This document shows, in pieces, positions 48,926-56,828 of a stretch of 64,000 nt of DNA. Source of the stretch: Streptomyces sp. 7-21. GTDB taxonomy: Bacteria; Actinomycetota; Actinomycetes; Streptomycetales; Streptomycetaceae. Made by a program: the position numbers and the translations under genes. The DNA lies in assembly GCF_016741785.1 (NCBI RefSeq), contig NZ_JAERRL010000015.1, forward strand, positions 54,508 through 118,507, in the 5' to 3' direction. Below the pieces are notes generated by a model. That model was not told the DNA's origin, made no database searches, and saw only the letters and a program-made list of their open reading frames with translations. Numbering within the stretch: the first letter of the stretch is position 1; each line of letters begins with the position of its first letter.

Positions 48926-49768
48926 GTGGCCAAGACGAACAGGGCGAAGCAGGCCAGACCGGAGCGGTACGACGGCGCGCGGCGGCGCGCCGAGGGCGAG
49001 GAGGTCCCGCTCGACCACCCCCGGGCCTGGGTGGAGTTCCCCGACCCCGACGACCCCGAGCAGGTCTTCCGCTGCGACCTGACCTGGCTGACCTCGCGCT
49101 GGCACTGCGTCTTCGGGCGCGGCTGCCAGGGCATCGCCGCCGGGCGGGCCAGCGACGGCTGCTGCACCCTGGGCGCCCACTTCTCCGACGAGGAGGACGA
49201 GGCCCGGGTCGCCTCCCACGCCGCCCGCCTCACCCCGCAGACGTGGCAGTACCACGCCGAGGGCACCTCCCCGCGCGGCTGGACCGAACTCGACGAGGAC
49301 GGCGAGCGGCGCACCCGCCGCGTCGACGGCGCCTGCGTCTTCCTCAACCGTCCCGGTTTCCCCGGCGGCGAGGGCTGCGCGCTCCACACCCTGGCGCTGG
49401 CCGAGGGACGCGAGCCGCTGGAGACCAAGCCGGACGTGTGCTGGCAGCTGCCGATCCGCCGCACCTTCGAGTGGATCGAGCAGCCCGACGGCGAGCAGCT
49501 GCTGTACATCTCCATCGGCGAGTACGACCGCCGCGGCTGGGGGCCCGGCGGCCACGACCTGCACTGGTGGTGCACCGGCTCCCCGTCGGCGCACGGCGCG
49601 GCCGAGCCGCTGTACGTCACCTACCGGCCCGAGCTGACCGAGCTGATGGGCAAGGCCGCCTACGACGTCCTCGCCGGGCTGTGCGAGCAGCGCCTGGCGC
49701 ACTCCCTGCCGCTCCTGGCGCCGCATCCGGCGGACCCCGCGGACCCCGCGGACCCCGCCGGGGCGTGA
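48926..49768 (+). CDS. Cysteine-cluster protein (DUF3109/YkgJ-like)
   Basis: A 280-residue protein with paired cysteine clusters (SRWHCVFGRGCQGI, DGCCTLGAHFSDEEDEA, GGEGCALHTLAL, TKPDVCWQLPI) that resemble zinc- or iron-binding YkgJ/DUF3109 proteins. The end is a short ADP-rich tail encoded by a 9-base direct repeat. Function unknown. It is divergent from the Ppx/GppA gene and starts at a GTG supported by a leaderless-type -10. Confidence 0.75.
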   Translation: MAKTNRAKQARPERYDGARRRAEGEEVPLDHPRAWVEFPDPDDPEQVFRCDLTWLTSRWHCVFGRGCQGIAAGRASDGCCTLGAHFSDEEDEARVASHAARLTPQTWQYHAEGTSPRGWTELDEDGERRTRRVDGACVFLNRPGFPGGEGCALHTLALAEGREPLETKPDVCWQLPIRRTFEWIEQPDGEQLLYISIGEYDRRGWGPGGHDLHWWCTGSPSAHGAAEPLYVTYRPELTELMGKAAYDVLAGLCEQRLAHSLPLLAPHPADPADPADPAGA

Positions 49769-49793
49769 CGGCGCCGGCGGCGTCTCGGATCGC

Positions 49794-49808
49794 GGGAACC
49801 CGGTTCCC
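49794..49808. promoter_or_regulatory. Inverted repeat upstream of ilvD
   Basis: GGGAACC and GGTTCCC flank a single C, a perfect symmetric site about 75 bases before the ilvD ATG. It may be an operator of the branched-chain pathway or part of a terminator for the upstream gene. Confidence 0.35.
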
Positions 49809-49880
49809 CCTGGCGGCGCAAGGCGTAGCCTCGTGGGCATAGCCATTCGCCGAGAGCCTGAGAGACGAGAGGGCAGCATC

Positions 49881-51725
49881 ATGGCGGAACTGAGGTCCCG
49901 GACTGTCACCCACGGCCGCAACATGGCGGGCGCCCGCGCCCTCCTGAGGGCCGCGGGCGTAGCGCGCGAGGACTTCGGGAAGCCGATCATCGCGGTGGCC
50001 AACAGCTTCACCGAGTTCGTGCCCGGGCACACCCACCTCCAGCCCGTCGGCCGCATCGTCTCCGAGGCGGTCAAGGCCGCCGGCGGCGTGCCGCGCGAGT
50101 TCAACACCATCGCGGTGGACGACGGCATCGCCATGGGCCACGGCGGCATGCTCTACTCGCTGCCGTCCCGCGACCTGATCGCCGACTCGGTCGAGTACAT
50201 GACCGAGGCGCACTGCGCCGACGCCCTGGTCTGCATCTCCAACTGCGACAAGATCACGCCCGGCATGCTGATGGCGGCGCTCCGCCTCAACATCCCGACG
50301 GTCTTCGTCTCCGGCGGGCCGATGGAGGCGGGGAAGGCGACCCTGGTCGACGGCACGGTCCGCACCGGCCTGGACCTCATCCACGCCATGTCGGAGGCGG
50401 TCGCTCCCACCACGGGCGACGAGGACCTGCTCCGCATCGAGGAGGCCGCCTGCCCCACCTGCGGCTCCTGCTCCGGCATGTTCACGGCCAACTCCATGAA
50501 CTGCCTGGTCGAGGCGATCGGACTGGCCCTGCCGGGCAACGGCTCCGTCCTGGCCACGCACACCGCCCGCCGCGCCCTGTACGAGGAGGCCGGGCGCACC
50601 GTCGTGGAGCTCGCCAGGCGGCGCTACGAGGAGGACGACGAAGCGGTGCTGCCGCGCTCGATCGCCACCCGCGCCGCCTTCGAGAACGCCATGGCCCTCG
50701 ACGTCGCCATGGGCGGCTCGACCAACACCGTCCTCCACCTGCTGGCCGCCGCGCAGGAGGCGGAGCTGGCGTTCACCATGGCGGACATCGACGCGATCTC
50801 GCGCCGCGTGCCCTGCCTGTCCAAGGTCGCGCCGAACAGCAGCTACCACATGGAGGACGTCCACCGCGCCGGCGGCATCCCCGCCATCCTGGGCGAGCTG
50901 AAGCGCGGCGGGCTGCTCAACGAGGACGTCCACGCCATCCACAGCCCCTCGCTCTCCGACTGGCTCAAGACCTGGGACATCCGGGGCGGCTCGCCGTCGG
51001 CCGAGGCCACGGAGCTGTTCTACGCCGCGCCCGGCTGCCGCCGCTCCGCCGAGGCGTTCTCGCAGTCCGAGCGGTGGGAGTCGCTGGACACCGACGCCGT
51101 CAGCGGCTGCATCCGCGACGTCGCGCACGCCTACACCGCCGACGGCGGCCTGGCCGTCCTCTACGGCAACCTCGCCGAGGACGGCTGCGTCGTGAAGACC
51201 GCGGGCGTGGACGAGTCGATCTGGACGTTCGAGGGCCCGGCCGTCGTCGTGGAGTCGCAGGAGGAGGCGGTCGAGGCCATCCTCGGCAAGCGCGTCAAGG
51301 AGGGCGACGTCGTCGTCGTCCGCTATGAGGGGCCGCGCGGCGGCCCCGGCATGCAGGAGATGCTCTACCCGACGGCGTTCCTCAAGGGCCGCGGGCTGGG
51401 CGCCAAGTGCGCGCTGGTCACCGACGGCCGGTTCTCCGGCGGCACCTCGGGCCTGTCCATCGGCCACGTCTCCCCCGAGGCAGCGGCCGGCGGCACCATC
51501 GCTCTCGTCCGCGACGGCGACCCGATCCGTATCGACATCCCCAACCGCACCATCGAGCTCAAGGTCAGCGACGAGGAGCTGGCGGCGCGCCGCGAGGCAC
51601 TCGGCGGCCGGTACGCGCCGGCCGCGCGCGACCGGAAGGTCTCGCGCGCCCTGCGGGCCTACGCCGCCATGGCCACCAGCGCCGACAAGGGCGCGGTGCG
51701 GGACGTCACCCTGCTCGGCGAGTAA
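49881..51725 (+). CDS. ilvD: Dihydroxy-acid dehydratase
   Basis: A 614-residue iron-sulfur enzyme of valine, leucine and isoleucine synthesis. Cluster cysteines are in CISNCDKITPGML and CPTCGSCSGMFTANSMNC. Other family blocks are EFNTIAVDDGIAMGHGGM, MGGSTNTVLHLLAAA, YEGPRGGPGMQEML and DGRFSGGTSGLSIGHVSPEA. Length is typical. The ATG follows GAGAGGG. It is monocistronic and ends at a strong terminator. Confidence 0.97.
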   Translation: MAELRSRTVTHGRNMAGARALLRAAGVAREDFGKPIIAVANSFTEFVPGHTHLQPVGRIVSEAVKAAGGVPREFNTIAVDDGIAMGHGGMLYSLPSRDLIADSVEYMTEAHCADALVCISNCDKITPGMLMAALRLNIPTVFVSGGPMEAGKATLVDGTVRTGLDLIHAMSEAVAPTTGDEDLLRIEEAACPTCGSCSGMFTANSMNCLVEAIGLALPGNGSVLATHTARRALYEEAGRTVVELARRRYEEDDEAVLPRSIATRAAFENAMALDVAMGGSTNTVLHLLAAAQEAELAFTMADIDAISRRVPCLSKVAPNSSYHMEDVHRAGGIPAILGELKRGGLLNEDVHAIHSPSLSDWLKTWDIRGGSPSAEATELFYAAPGCRRSAEAFSQSERWESLDTDAVSGCIRDVAHAYTADGGLAVLYGNLAEDGCVVKTAGVDESIWTFEGPAVVVESQEEAVEAILGKRVKEGDVVVVRYEGPRGGPGMQEMLYPTAFLKGRGLGAKCALVTDGRFSGGTSGLSIGHVSPEAAAGGTIALVRDGDPIRIDIPNRTIELKVSDEELAARREALGGRYAPAARDRKVSRALRAYAAMATSADKGAVRDVTLLGE

Positions 51726-51740
51726 CGCGACCCGGACGCA

Positions 51741-51783
51741 CCGGTGGCCCCGGCCCGCACCACGCGCTGGCCGGGGCCACCGG
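51741..51783 (+). terminator. Strong hairpin terminator after ilvD
   Basis: A 15-base perfect stem (left arm CCGGTGGCCCCGGCC) with a 13-base loop lies 15 bases beyond the ilvD stop. Confidence 0.8.
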
Positions 51784-51824
51784 CGTTGTGACGGACGTCC
51801 TGCGGGGCCTGGGAGCGGGATCGC

Positions 51825-51830
51825 CATAAT
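51825..51830 (+). promoter_or_regulatory. -10 element of leaderless promoter
   Basis: CATAAT lies 7 bases before the ATG at 51838; there is no ribosome-binding site between them. Confidence 0.4.
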
Positions 51831-51837
51831 CGTGCGC

Positions 51838-52335
51838 ATGCCGAAGCCGACATCGCCCATACCGGACTCCGACCGCGCCCCCGCACCCGAGCCGATCCGC
51901 TTCTACGGCACGTCCTGGGTCGACCACACCGGCGGCTACGCCGTGCGCCGTCTGGGCCTGGGCCTGGCCGCGCTGGTACTCGCGGCCGGCGGCACGGTGC
52001 TGCTCACGCTCGTCTTCGGCGGCGTCGGGACGAGCGGCTGGCTCCAGGTGCTCGCGGTCATCGCGCTGGTGCTCTGCGCCGTCATGGCGTTCACGCGCAC
52101 CTGGAACGGCTACACCCAGCCCGCCGAGAGCGGGGCGGACGAATCGGCGTTCCGCAGCATCAAGGTCGTCGGCTTCGTCGGCGTCTTCCTGGCCTACGCG
52201 CTCCGCACGGTCGTCGAGGCGCCGGGGGAGCGGCTGCGGCGCGCGGACTACGAGGCGGCGCTCGAACGCCACCGCCGCCGGATCGCCAGGCGCTCCGGCA
52301 ACCCGGCCCGGCGGCGGCGCGCCGGGAAGCGGTGA
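51838..52335 (+). CDS. Small multi-pass membrane protein, hypothetical
   Basis: A 165-residue protein with two clear hydrophobic helices (LGLGLAALVLAAGGTVLLTL and VLAVIALVLCAVMAFT, about residues 40-85), a possible third (VVGFVGVFLAYALR) and a strongly basic C-terminal tail (HRRRIARRSGNPARRRRAGK). No family is recognised. It stands alone between the ilvD terminator and an ArsR gene. Confidence 0.65.
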   Translation: MPKPTSPIPDSDRAPAPEPIRFYGTSWVDHTGGYAVRRLGLGLAALVLAAGGTVLLTLVFGGVGTSGWLQVLAVIALVLCAVMAFTRTWNGYTQPAESGADESAFRSIKVVGFVGVFLAYALRTVVEAPGERLRRADYEAALERHRRRIARRSGNPARRRRAGKR

Positions 52336-52425
52336 CCTGTCGCGGCACGCCGGCACCTGTAAGAAAGAATTGACACCACCTGCCGGGCAGTGCGAAGCGG
52401 CCGGGTACAGACGGGAGGAGGCACG

Positions 52426-52788
52426 GTGCCGGAACCGGACCAGCCGCCGACCGGCGACCAGCTGCTGAAAGTCCTCAACGCCCTCAGCAATCCGCACCGG
52501 ATGCGCATCGTGGCCGCACTCGCCGCCGAGCGGAACTACGTGAGCCGGCTCGCCCGCCAGATCGGCATGAGCCGCCCGCTCCTCCACATGCACCTCCAGC
52601 GCCTGGAAGCCGCGGGGCTTGTCACCGGGACCATGGAGCTGTCCCAGGACGGCAAGGCCATGAAGTACTTCGACGTGGCCCCCTTCCTCTACGAACTGAC
52701 CCCCGCCACCATCGCCCAGGCCGCGCGGACACTCACGGACGACCAGGCCGGCAGCACGCAGCAAGCGCAGAAGGAGGAGGCCACGTGA
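52426..52788 (+). CDS. ArsR-family winged-helix regulator
   Basis: A 120-residue regulator. The winged helix is seen in LLKVLNALSNPHRMRIVAAL, NYVSRLARQIGMSRPLLHMH and LQRLEAAGLVTGTMELSQDG. No metal-site cysteines are visible, so it probably does not sense metal through the classical ArsR motif. The GTG follows GGAGGAGG. Its stop overlaps the start of the next gene (GTGA), tying it to a small membrane protein, which may be its target or sensor partner. Confidence 0.88.
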   Translation: MPEPDQPPTGDQLLKVLNALSNPHRMRIVAALAAERNYVSRLARQIGMSRPLLHMHLQRLEAAGLVTGTMELSQDGKAMKYFDVAPFLYELTPATIAQAARTLTDDQAGSTQQAQKEEAT

Positions 52789-53102
52789 ACGCCGTCAACG
52801 CGGTGACGCACCTCGCCACCCGTGAGGACATAGCGGCCTCGGACGACCTCATCGGCCTGGGAGCGGCCACGCTCGGCACGGCTGGCTTCTTCGCCCTGCT
52901 GATCGTCCTGGTCTGGCAGATCGCCGCTACCTGGCGGGCCCGGATGCTGGCGTTCCGGGAGGACGAGTACCGCAAGCTCGCGGCCAAGTACGCCGAGCTG
53001 CTGGAGGACAACACCGAGATCATGCGCCGCTACACCGAGGAGATGGCCCAGACCCGCCAGTCCCTGGCCGCCGTCGAGCGCATGATGCGGGAGATCGACT
53101 GA
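52785..53102 (+). CDS. Small membrane protein with coiled-coil tail, partner of ArsR gene
   Basis: A 105-residue protein with one membrane helix (GTAGFFALLIVLVWQIAAT, about residues 31-50) followed by a long charged helix (FREDEYRKLAAKYAELLEDN to the end) likely to form a coiled coil. No family recognised. It overlaps the ArsR gene by four bases; such ArsR/membrane-protein pairs occur in actinobacteria without assigned function. Confidence 0.7.
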   Translation: MNAVNAVTHLATREDIAASDDLIGLGAATLGTAGFFALLIVLVWQIAATWRARMLAFREDEYRKLAAKYAELLEDNTEIMRRYTEEMAQTRQSLAAVERMMREID

Positions 53103-53178
53103 CCGGGCCCGGCGCAGCGGGCCTCCGCCCCTGCCGGCTCGTTGCGGGCGGCCCCGCCCTGGGTGCGAGGATGAGGCC

Positions 53179-53985
53179 ATGACTCAGAAGATCGCCGTCC
53201 TCGGCGCCGGGAAGATGGGGGAGGCACTGCTCGGCGGCATGCTGCGCGCGGGACGCGCGCCCGCCGACCTGCTCGCCACCGCCCGCCGCCCCGAGCGCGC
53301 CGCGGCGCTGCGCGAGCGGCACGGCGTGGAGACCGTCACCAACGCCGAGGCCGCCAAGACCGCCGACATCCTGATCCTCGCCGTCAAGCCGCAGGACATG
53401 GGCGCCCTGCTGGAGGAGCTGTCGCCGCACGTCCCGGCCGACCGGCTCGTCATCTCCGCGGCCGCCGGCGTCACCACCGCGTTCGTGGAGTCCAGGCTGA
53501 CCGCGGGCATCCCGGTCGTCCGCGTCGTGCCCAACACCCCGGTCCTCGTCGACGAGGGCATGTCCGTCATCTCGGCGGGCAGCCACGCCACCGAGGAGCA
53601 CCTGGCACACGCCGAGGAAATCTTCGGCGCCGTCGGCAAGACCCTCCGGATCCCGGAGCACCAGCAGGACGCCGCCACCGCGCTGTCCGGCTCCGGGCCC
53701 GCCTACTTCTACTACCTCGTCGAGGCCATGACCGACGCGGGCATCCTGCTCGGCTTGCCGCGCGACAAGGCCCACGACCTCGTCGTGCAGGCCGCCGTCG
53801 GAGCCTCGGTCATGCTGCGGGACACCGGCGAGCACCCGGTGAAACTGCGGGAGGCCGTCACCTCGCCGGGCGGCACCACCATCGCCGCGATCCGGGAGCT
53901 GGAGAACCACGGCGTGCGGGCCGCGCTCATCGCCGCGCTGGAGGCGGCACGCGACCGCAGCCGCGAACTCGGCGCAGGGCGCTGA
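53179..53985 (+). CDS. proC: Pyrroline-5-carboxylate reductase
   Basis: A 268-residue NAD(P)H enzyme for the last step of proline synthesis. The cofactor motif is IAVLGAGKMGEALLGGML, the family blocks VVRVVPNTPVLVDEGMSVIS and AATALSGSGPAYFYYLVEAM are present, and the C-terminal signature LREAVTSPGGTTIAAIRELE is complete. Length is normal. Monocistronic, closed by a hairpin. Confidence 0.96.
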   Translation: MTQKIAVLGAGKMGEALLGGMLRAGRAPADLLATARRPERAAALRERHGVETVTNAEAAKTADILILAVKPQDMGALLEELSPHVPADRLVISAAAGVTTAFVESRLTAGIPVVRVVPNTPVLVDEGMSVISAGSHATEEHLAHAEEIFGAVGKTLRIPEHQQDAATALSGSGPAYFYYLVEAMTDAGILLGLPRDKAHDLVVQAAVGASVMLRDTGEHPVKLREAVTSPGGTTIAAIRELENHGVRAALIAALEAARDRSRELGAGR

Positions 53986-53991
53986 CAGCAC

Positions 53992-54023
53992 CGCCGCCGG
54001 TGACCGGCGGGGCACCGGCGGCG
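53992..54023. terminator. Bidirectional terminator between proC and GNAT gene
   Basis: CGCCGCCGGT and ACCGGCGGCG form a 10-base perfect stem with a 12-base loop in the convergent gap. Confidence 0.65.
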
Positions 54024-54027
54024 CGGC

Positions 54028-54474
54028 CTACCGGAGCGGTTTGACCCAGCGCCCCCACTCCTCCTGGAGCACGTAGCCGCGCGCCCGCCATGCCCGCTGG
54101 GCCAGGTCGTTGCGGTGCAGCACCATGGCGTCCGCCCGCCGCCCGCCCAGCGCGGCGAAGCGCCGCTCCGCCGCCGCCAGCAGCGCCGTGGCCACCCCGT
54201 GCCGCCGCCACTGCGGCGCCACCGCCAGGCGGTACAGGTGGCAGCGCCAGCCGTCGAAGCCGGCGATCACCGTGCCCACCAGCTCGCCGTCCCCGCGCTC
54301 GGCCAGCAGCAGTGCGCCCGGATCACGCGCCAGGAGCCGGCGCACGCCCGCCTCGTCGTCGCTGATGCTCACGCCCTCCGCCGCGCGCTCCCAGAACGCC
54401 AGCACCGCGCCCGTGTCCGCCGCCTCGCCGGCGCGGACCGCGACACCGCCGTCGCCGTCTCCACGTCCGCTCAT
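54028..54474 (-). CDS. GNAT-family N-acetyltransferase
   Basis: A 148-residue acetyltransferase with the acetyl-CoA motif LYRLAVAPQWRRHGVATALL followed by AAAERRFAALG, and C-terminal block RNDLAQRAWRARGYVLQEEW. The GNAT fold is complete. Substrate unknown. It is divergent from the coiled-coil gene that precedes ku. Confidence 0.87.
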   Translation of the reverse strand: MSGRGDGDGGVAVRAGEAADTGAVLAFWERAAEGVSISDDEAGVRRLLARDPGALLLAERGDGELVGTVIAGFDGWRCHLYRLAVAPQWRRHGVATALLAAAERRFAALGGRRADAMVLHRNDLAQRAWRARGYVLQEEWGRWVKPLR

Positions 54475-54616
54475 GCCCCCGCCCTATCACGGCCCGGTGC
54501 CGCGCCGCAGCCGCGTTTCCGCGCCGCCGCAACCCCGGCCGCCCGGGTGCGGGGGCGGCGGCCCCGGCCCACACTGGGCGGAGAACCACCGCGTCACCGG
54601 GGAGGTCCAAACGGAG

Positions 54617-55432
54617 CTGGAGGACATCGCCGACCGGCTGTACCGGCTGCGGCCGGGCGACTTCACGGCGGCACGCGACGAGGCCGTGGCCCGGGCGCGG
54701 TCGGACGGCGACCGGGAGCTGGCCCGGACCATCGGCCGGCTGCGGCGGCCCACCCTGGCCGCGTGGGCGAGCAACCTCCTCGCCCGCCAGCTGCCTCAGG
54801 AGGCCGACCGGCTGCTGAGCCTGGGCGAGGCGCTGCGCCAGGCGCACCACGAGCTGCAAGGCGAAGAGCTGCGGCGGCTCGCGCACCGCCAGCGCCAGCT
54901 GACCGGCGCCCTCGCGCGGCAGGCCGTCGAGCTGACCGCCGCGGCAGGGCAGCGCATCGGGCCGGACGCGCAACGCGAGGTCGAGGACACGCTGCGCGCC
55001 GTGCTGGCCGACCCGGAGGCGGCCCGCGCCTGGGCCGAGGGCCGGCTGACCAGGCCGCTCCACGCCCCGGCCGGCTTCCGGGCACCGGCCGAAGGAGCCG
55101 CTGCCCCGCTCCCGTCCGGTGGCCAGCGCCGGCGGCGGAACGAGCGCGCCGAGCGCGCCGAGCGCGCCCGCGAGGCGGCGGAGGCAGCGGAACAGGAGCG
55201 CCGCGCCCGCGCCGCGGAGCGGGACGCCGCCCGCGCCTCGGCCCGCGACGCGGCCGGCCGGCTGGACGACGCCCGGCGGACGGCCGAGGAGGCCGCCGAG
55301 CGGCTGCGCGAGGCCGAGGCGGCGGAGCGGCGGTCCCGGGAACGGCTCGCGGAGGCCGAGGAAGCGGCCCGGGCGGCGGCCGCGCGCGCCGAGCGGCTGG
55401 CCGGGGCGGCGTCGGCGGCGTCAGCGGCGTAG
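54617..55432 (+). CDS. Coiled-coil protein upstream of ku; start codon unclear
   Basis: A protein of about 271 residues. The N-terminal half (LEDIADRLYRLRPGDFTAAR, GRLRRPTLAAWASNLLARQL) is helical and looks conserved; the C-terminal half is an Ala/Glu/Arg-rich coiled coil (AERDAARASARDAAGRLDDA and similar). A good ribosome-binding site, GGGGAGG, lies at 54599, but the codon where a GTG is expected reads GTC. The first possible alternatives are ACG at 54611 or CTG at 54617, which I used. The next in-frame GTG at 54686 would remove part of the conserved N-terminus. It ends 10 bases before ku and is probably co-transcribed. Confidence 0.65.
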   Translation: MEDIADRLYRLRPGDFTAARDEAVARARSDGDRELARTIGRLRRPTLAAWASNLLARQLPQEADRLLSLGEALRQAHHELQGEELRRLAHRQRQLTGALARQAVELTAAAGQRIGPDAQREVEDTLRAVLADPEAARAWAEGRLTRPLHAPAGFRAPAEGAAAPLPSGGQRRRRNERAERAERAREAAEAAEQERRARAAERDAARASARDAAGRLDDARRTAEEAAERLREAEAAERRSRERLAEAEEAARAAAARAERLAGAASAASAA

Positions 55433-55442
55433 GGAGAGACCG

Positions 55443-56483
55443 ATGGCGAGACCCATCTGGAGCGGGGTGCTGACGTTCGGGCTGGTCACCGTGCCGGTGC
55501 GGCTGTTCACGGCGACGGAGGACCACACCGTGCACTTCCACCAGTTGCAGCGCGGCACCTCCGACCGGGTACGGCGCAAGCAGGTCAACGAGCGCACCGG
55601 GAAGGACGTCTCCTACGACCAGATCGTCAAGGGCTACGACCTGGGCGAGGGCGAGCACGTGATCGTCGAGCCCAGGGAACTGGAGGACATCGCGCCGGGG
55701 AAGTCGCGGACGATCGACATCAGCGGCTTCGTCGACCTCGACGCGATCGAGCCGGTGTACTTCGTCCGCACCTACTACGCGGCCCCCAGCGGCGAGGAAT
55801 ACGGCAAGGTCTACGAGCTGCTGCGGCAGGCGCTCGAACGGTCGCACAAGGCGGGCGTGGCCACGTTCGTCATGCGCGGCAAGCAGTACCTCATCGCGCT
55901 GCGGGCCCAGGCGCGGTGCCTGGTCCTGCACACGCTGCACTGGGCCGACGAGGTGCGCGACCCCGTGCGGGAACTCCCGGAGCTGCCGCAGGCGGCACAG
56001 GCGTCGGAAGCCGAACTGCGCACCGCCGAACAGCTCATCGACGCCCTGACCATCGACTGGCGGCCGGAGGACTTCCACGACACCTACGAGGAGCGGGTCT
56101 GCGACCTGGTGCGGGCGAAGGCGGAGGGCAAGGAGATCGTCACGGCCGAGGGGCCGCCCGAGGCCACCAATGTCGTGGACCTGATGGACGCGCTGCGGCG
56201 CAGCGTGGACCAGACGCGCGGGCGGGGCAGCGAGACCTCCGGCAAGCCGTCCGGCAAGGCAGCTGGCAAGGCGTCTGGCAAGGCGTCCGGTACGGCACGC
56301 GGCGGATCGCCGCGCAGGAAGAAGAGCGGCGGCGCCGGGAAGGGGCCGGGCGAGGACGTGGCCGGGATGAGCAAGGAGGAGCTGTACCAGCGGGCGTCGG
56401 CACTCGGCGTCCGGGGCCGGTCCAGGATGAACCGGGATCAGCTCGCCGACGCCGTCCGGCGGGCGGCAGCGGAAGCCGCCTGA
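55443..56483 (+). CDS. ku: Ku, non-homologous end-joining DNA-end-binding protein
   Basis: A 346-residue bacterial Ku. It begins MARPIWSGVLTFGLVTVPVR and shows the ring-forming core blocks FHQLQRGTSDRVRRKQVNER, ISGFVDLDAIEPVYFVRTYY and VMRGKQYLIALRAQ. Residues about 255-300 are a Lys/Gly/Ser-rich repeat (SGK and AGK units), followed by a SAP/Rho-N-like C-terminal end (MSKEELYQRASALGVRGRSR). The basic tail is expected to add DNA binding. No LigD gene follows; a damage-type promoter and a short ORF are found instead. Confidence 0.96.
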   Translation: MARPIWSGVLTFGLVTVPVRLFTATEDHTVHFHQLQRGTSDRVRRKQVNERTGKDVSYDQIVKGYDLGEGEHVIVEPRELEDIAPGKSRTIDISGFVDLDAIEPVYFVRTYYAAPSGEEYGKVYELLRQALERSHKAGVATFVMRGKQYLIALRAQARCLVLHTLHWADEVRDPVRELPELPQAAQASEAELRTAEQLIDALTIDWRPEDFHDTYEERVCDLVRAKAEGKEIVTAEGPPEATNVVDLMDALRRSVDQTRGRGSETSGKPSGKAAGKASGKASGTARGGSPRRKKSGGAGKGPGEDVAGMSKEELYQRASALGVRGRSRMNRDQLADAVRRAAAEAA

Positions 56484-56538
56484 CGACCGGGCGGGCTGAC
56501 CGTCGGCACCGGCACCGGCGCCGCAAGCGGTCCGCTGG

Positions 56539-56561
56539 TTGTCAGTGCCACCGGTTACGGT
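56539..56561 (+). promoter_or_regulatory. PafBC-type DNA-damage promoter after ku
   Basis: TTGTCAGTG, eight bases, then TACGGT matches the RecA-independent damage promoter TTGTCRGTG-N8-TANNNT at every defined position. The -10 ends 7 bases before an ATG at 56569. Confidence 0.75.
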
Positions 56562-56568
56562 CGGCGGC

Positions 56569-56709
56569 ATGAGAGGAATCCGGATGCGGCTGCCGCGCTG
56601 GGCTGCTTGGGCAGGACGTCCCGGCGGTCGTGCCGTGCGCGGAGCGCGCACCGGCGGGCGGCCACGCGTAGTCGCCAGGGGCATATGTTTCCGCCCGCGA
56701 GGCCGCTGA
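56569..56709 (+). CDS. Short basic ORF behind damage-type promoter
   Basis: A 46-codon frame (start MRGIRMRLPRWAAWAG) rich in Arg and Gly, beginning 7 bases after the -10 box, the distance expected for a leaderless transcript. No family is recognised. It may be a small damage-induced protein, or the stump of a larger gene deleted after ku. The call rests on the promoter position, since codon bias is weak. Confidence 0.4.
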   Translation: MRGIRMRLPRWAAWAGRPGGRAVRGARTGGRPRVVARGICFRPRGR

Positions 56710-56828
56710 CCAGCGGGAGTCTCAGGTGCCACACGGTTCCTGCGGATTGTGGGGCCCACGCCCTTGGTCAGGGGCGCTAACGTCATGTGAGGAGGGAATA
56801 GACTCGGCGCGGTTGAGGGGGCGCGAGC

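Larger units (their letters stand above)
56484..56828 (+). other. Intergenic region between ku and the secretion-like operon (345 bp)
   Basis: The region contains a PafBC-type promoter at 56539 and a 46-codon ORF behind it. The remaining 120 bases hold the leader of the secretion-like operon, with GAGGGGG just before its first ATG. No RNA gene is recognised. Confidence 0.6.

Noticed and set aside
49735..49760. Three 9-base repeats at the end of the cysteine-cluster gene as a possible attachment or CRISPR-like repeat
   Set aside because: They are in-frame codons for an Ala-Asp-Pro tail, with no spacers and no second copy.
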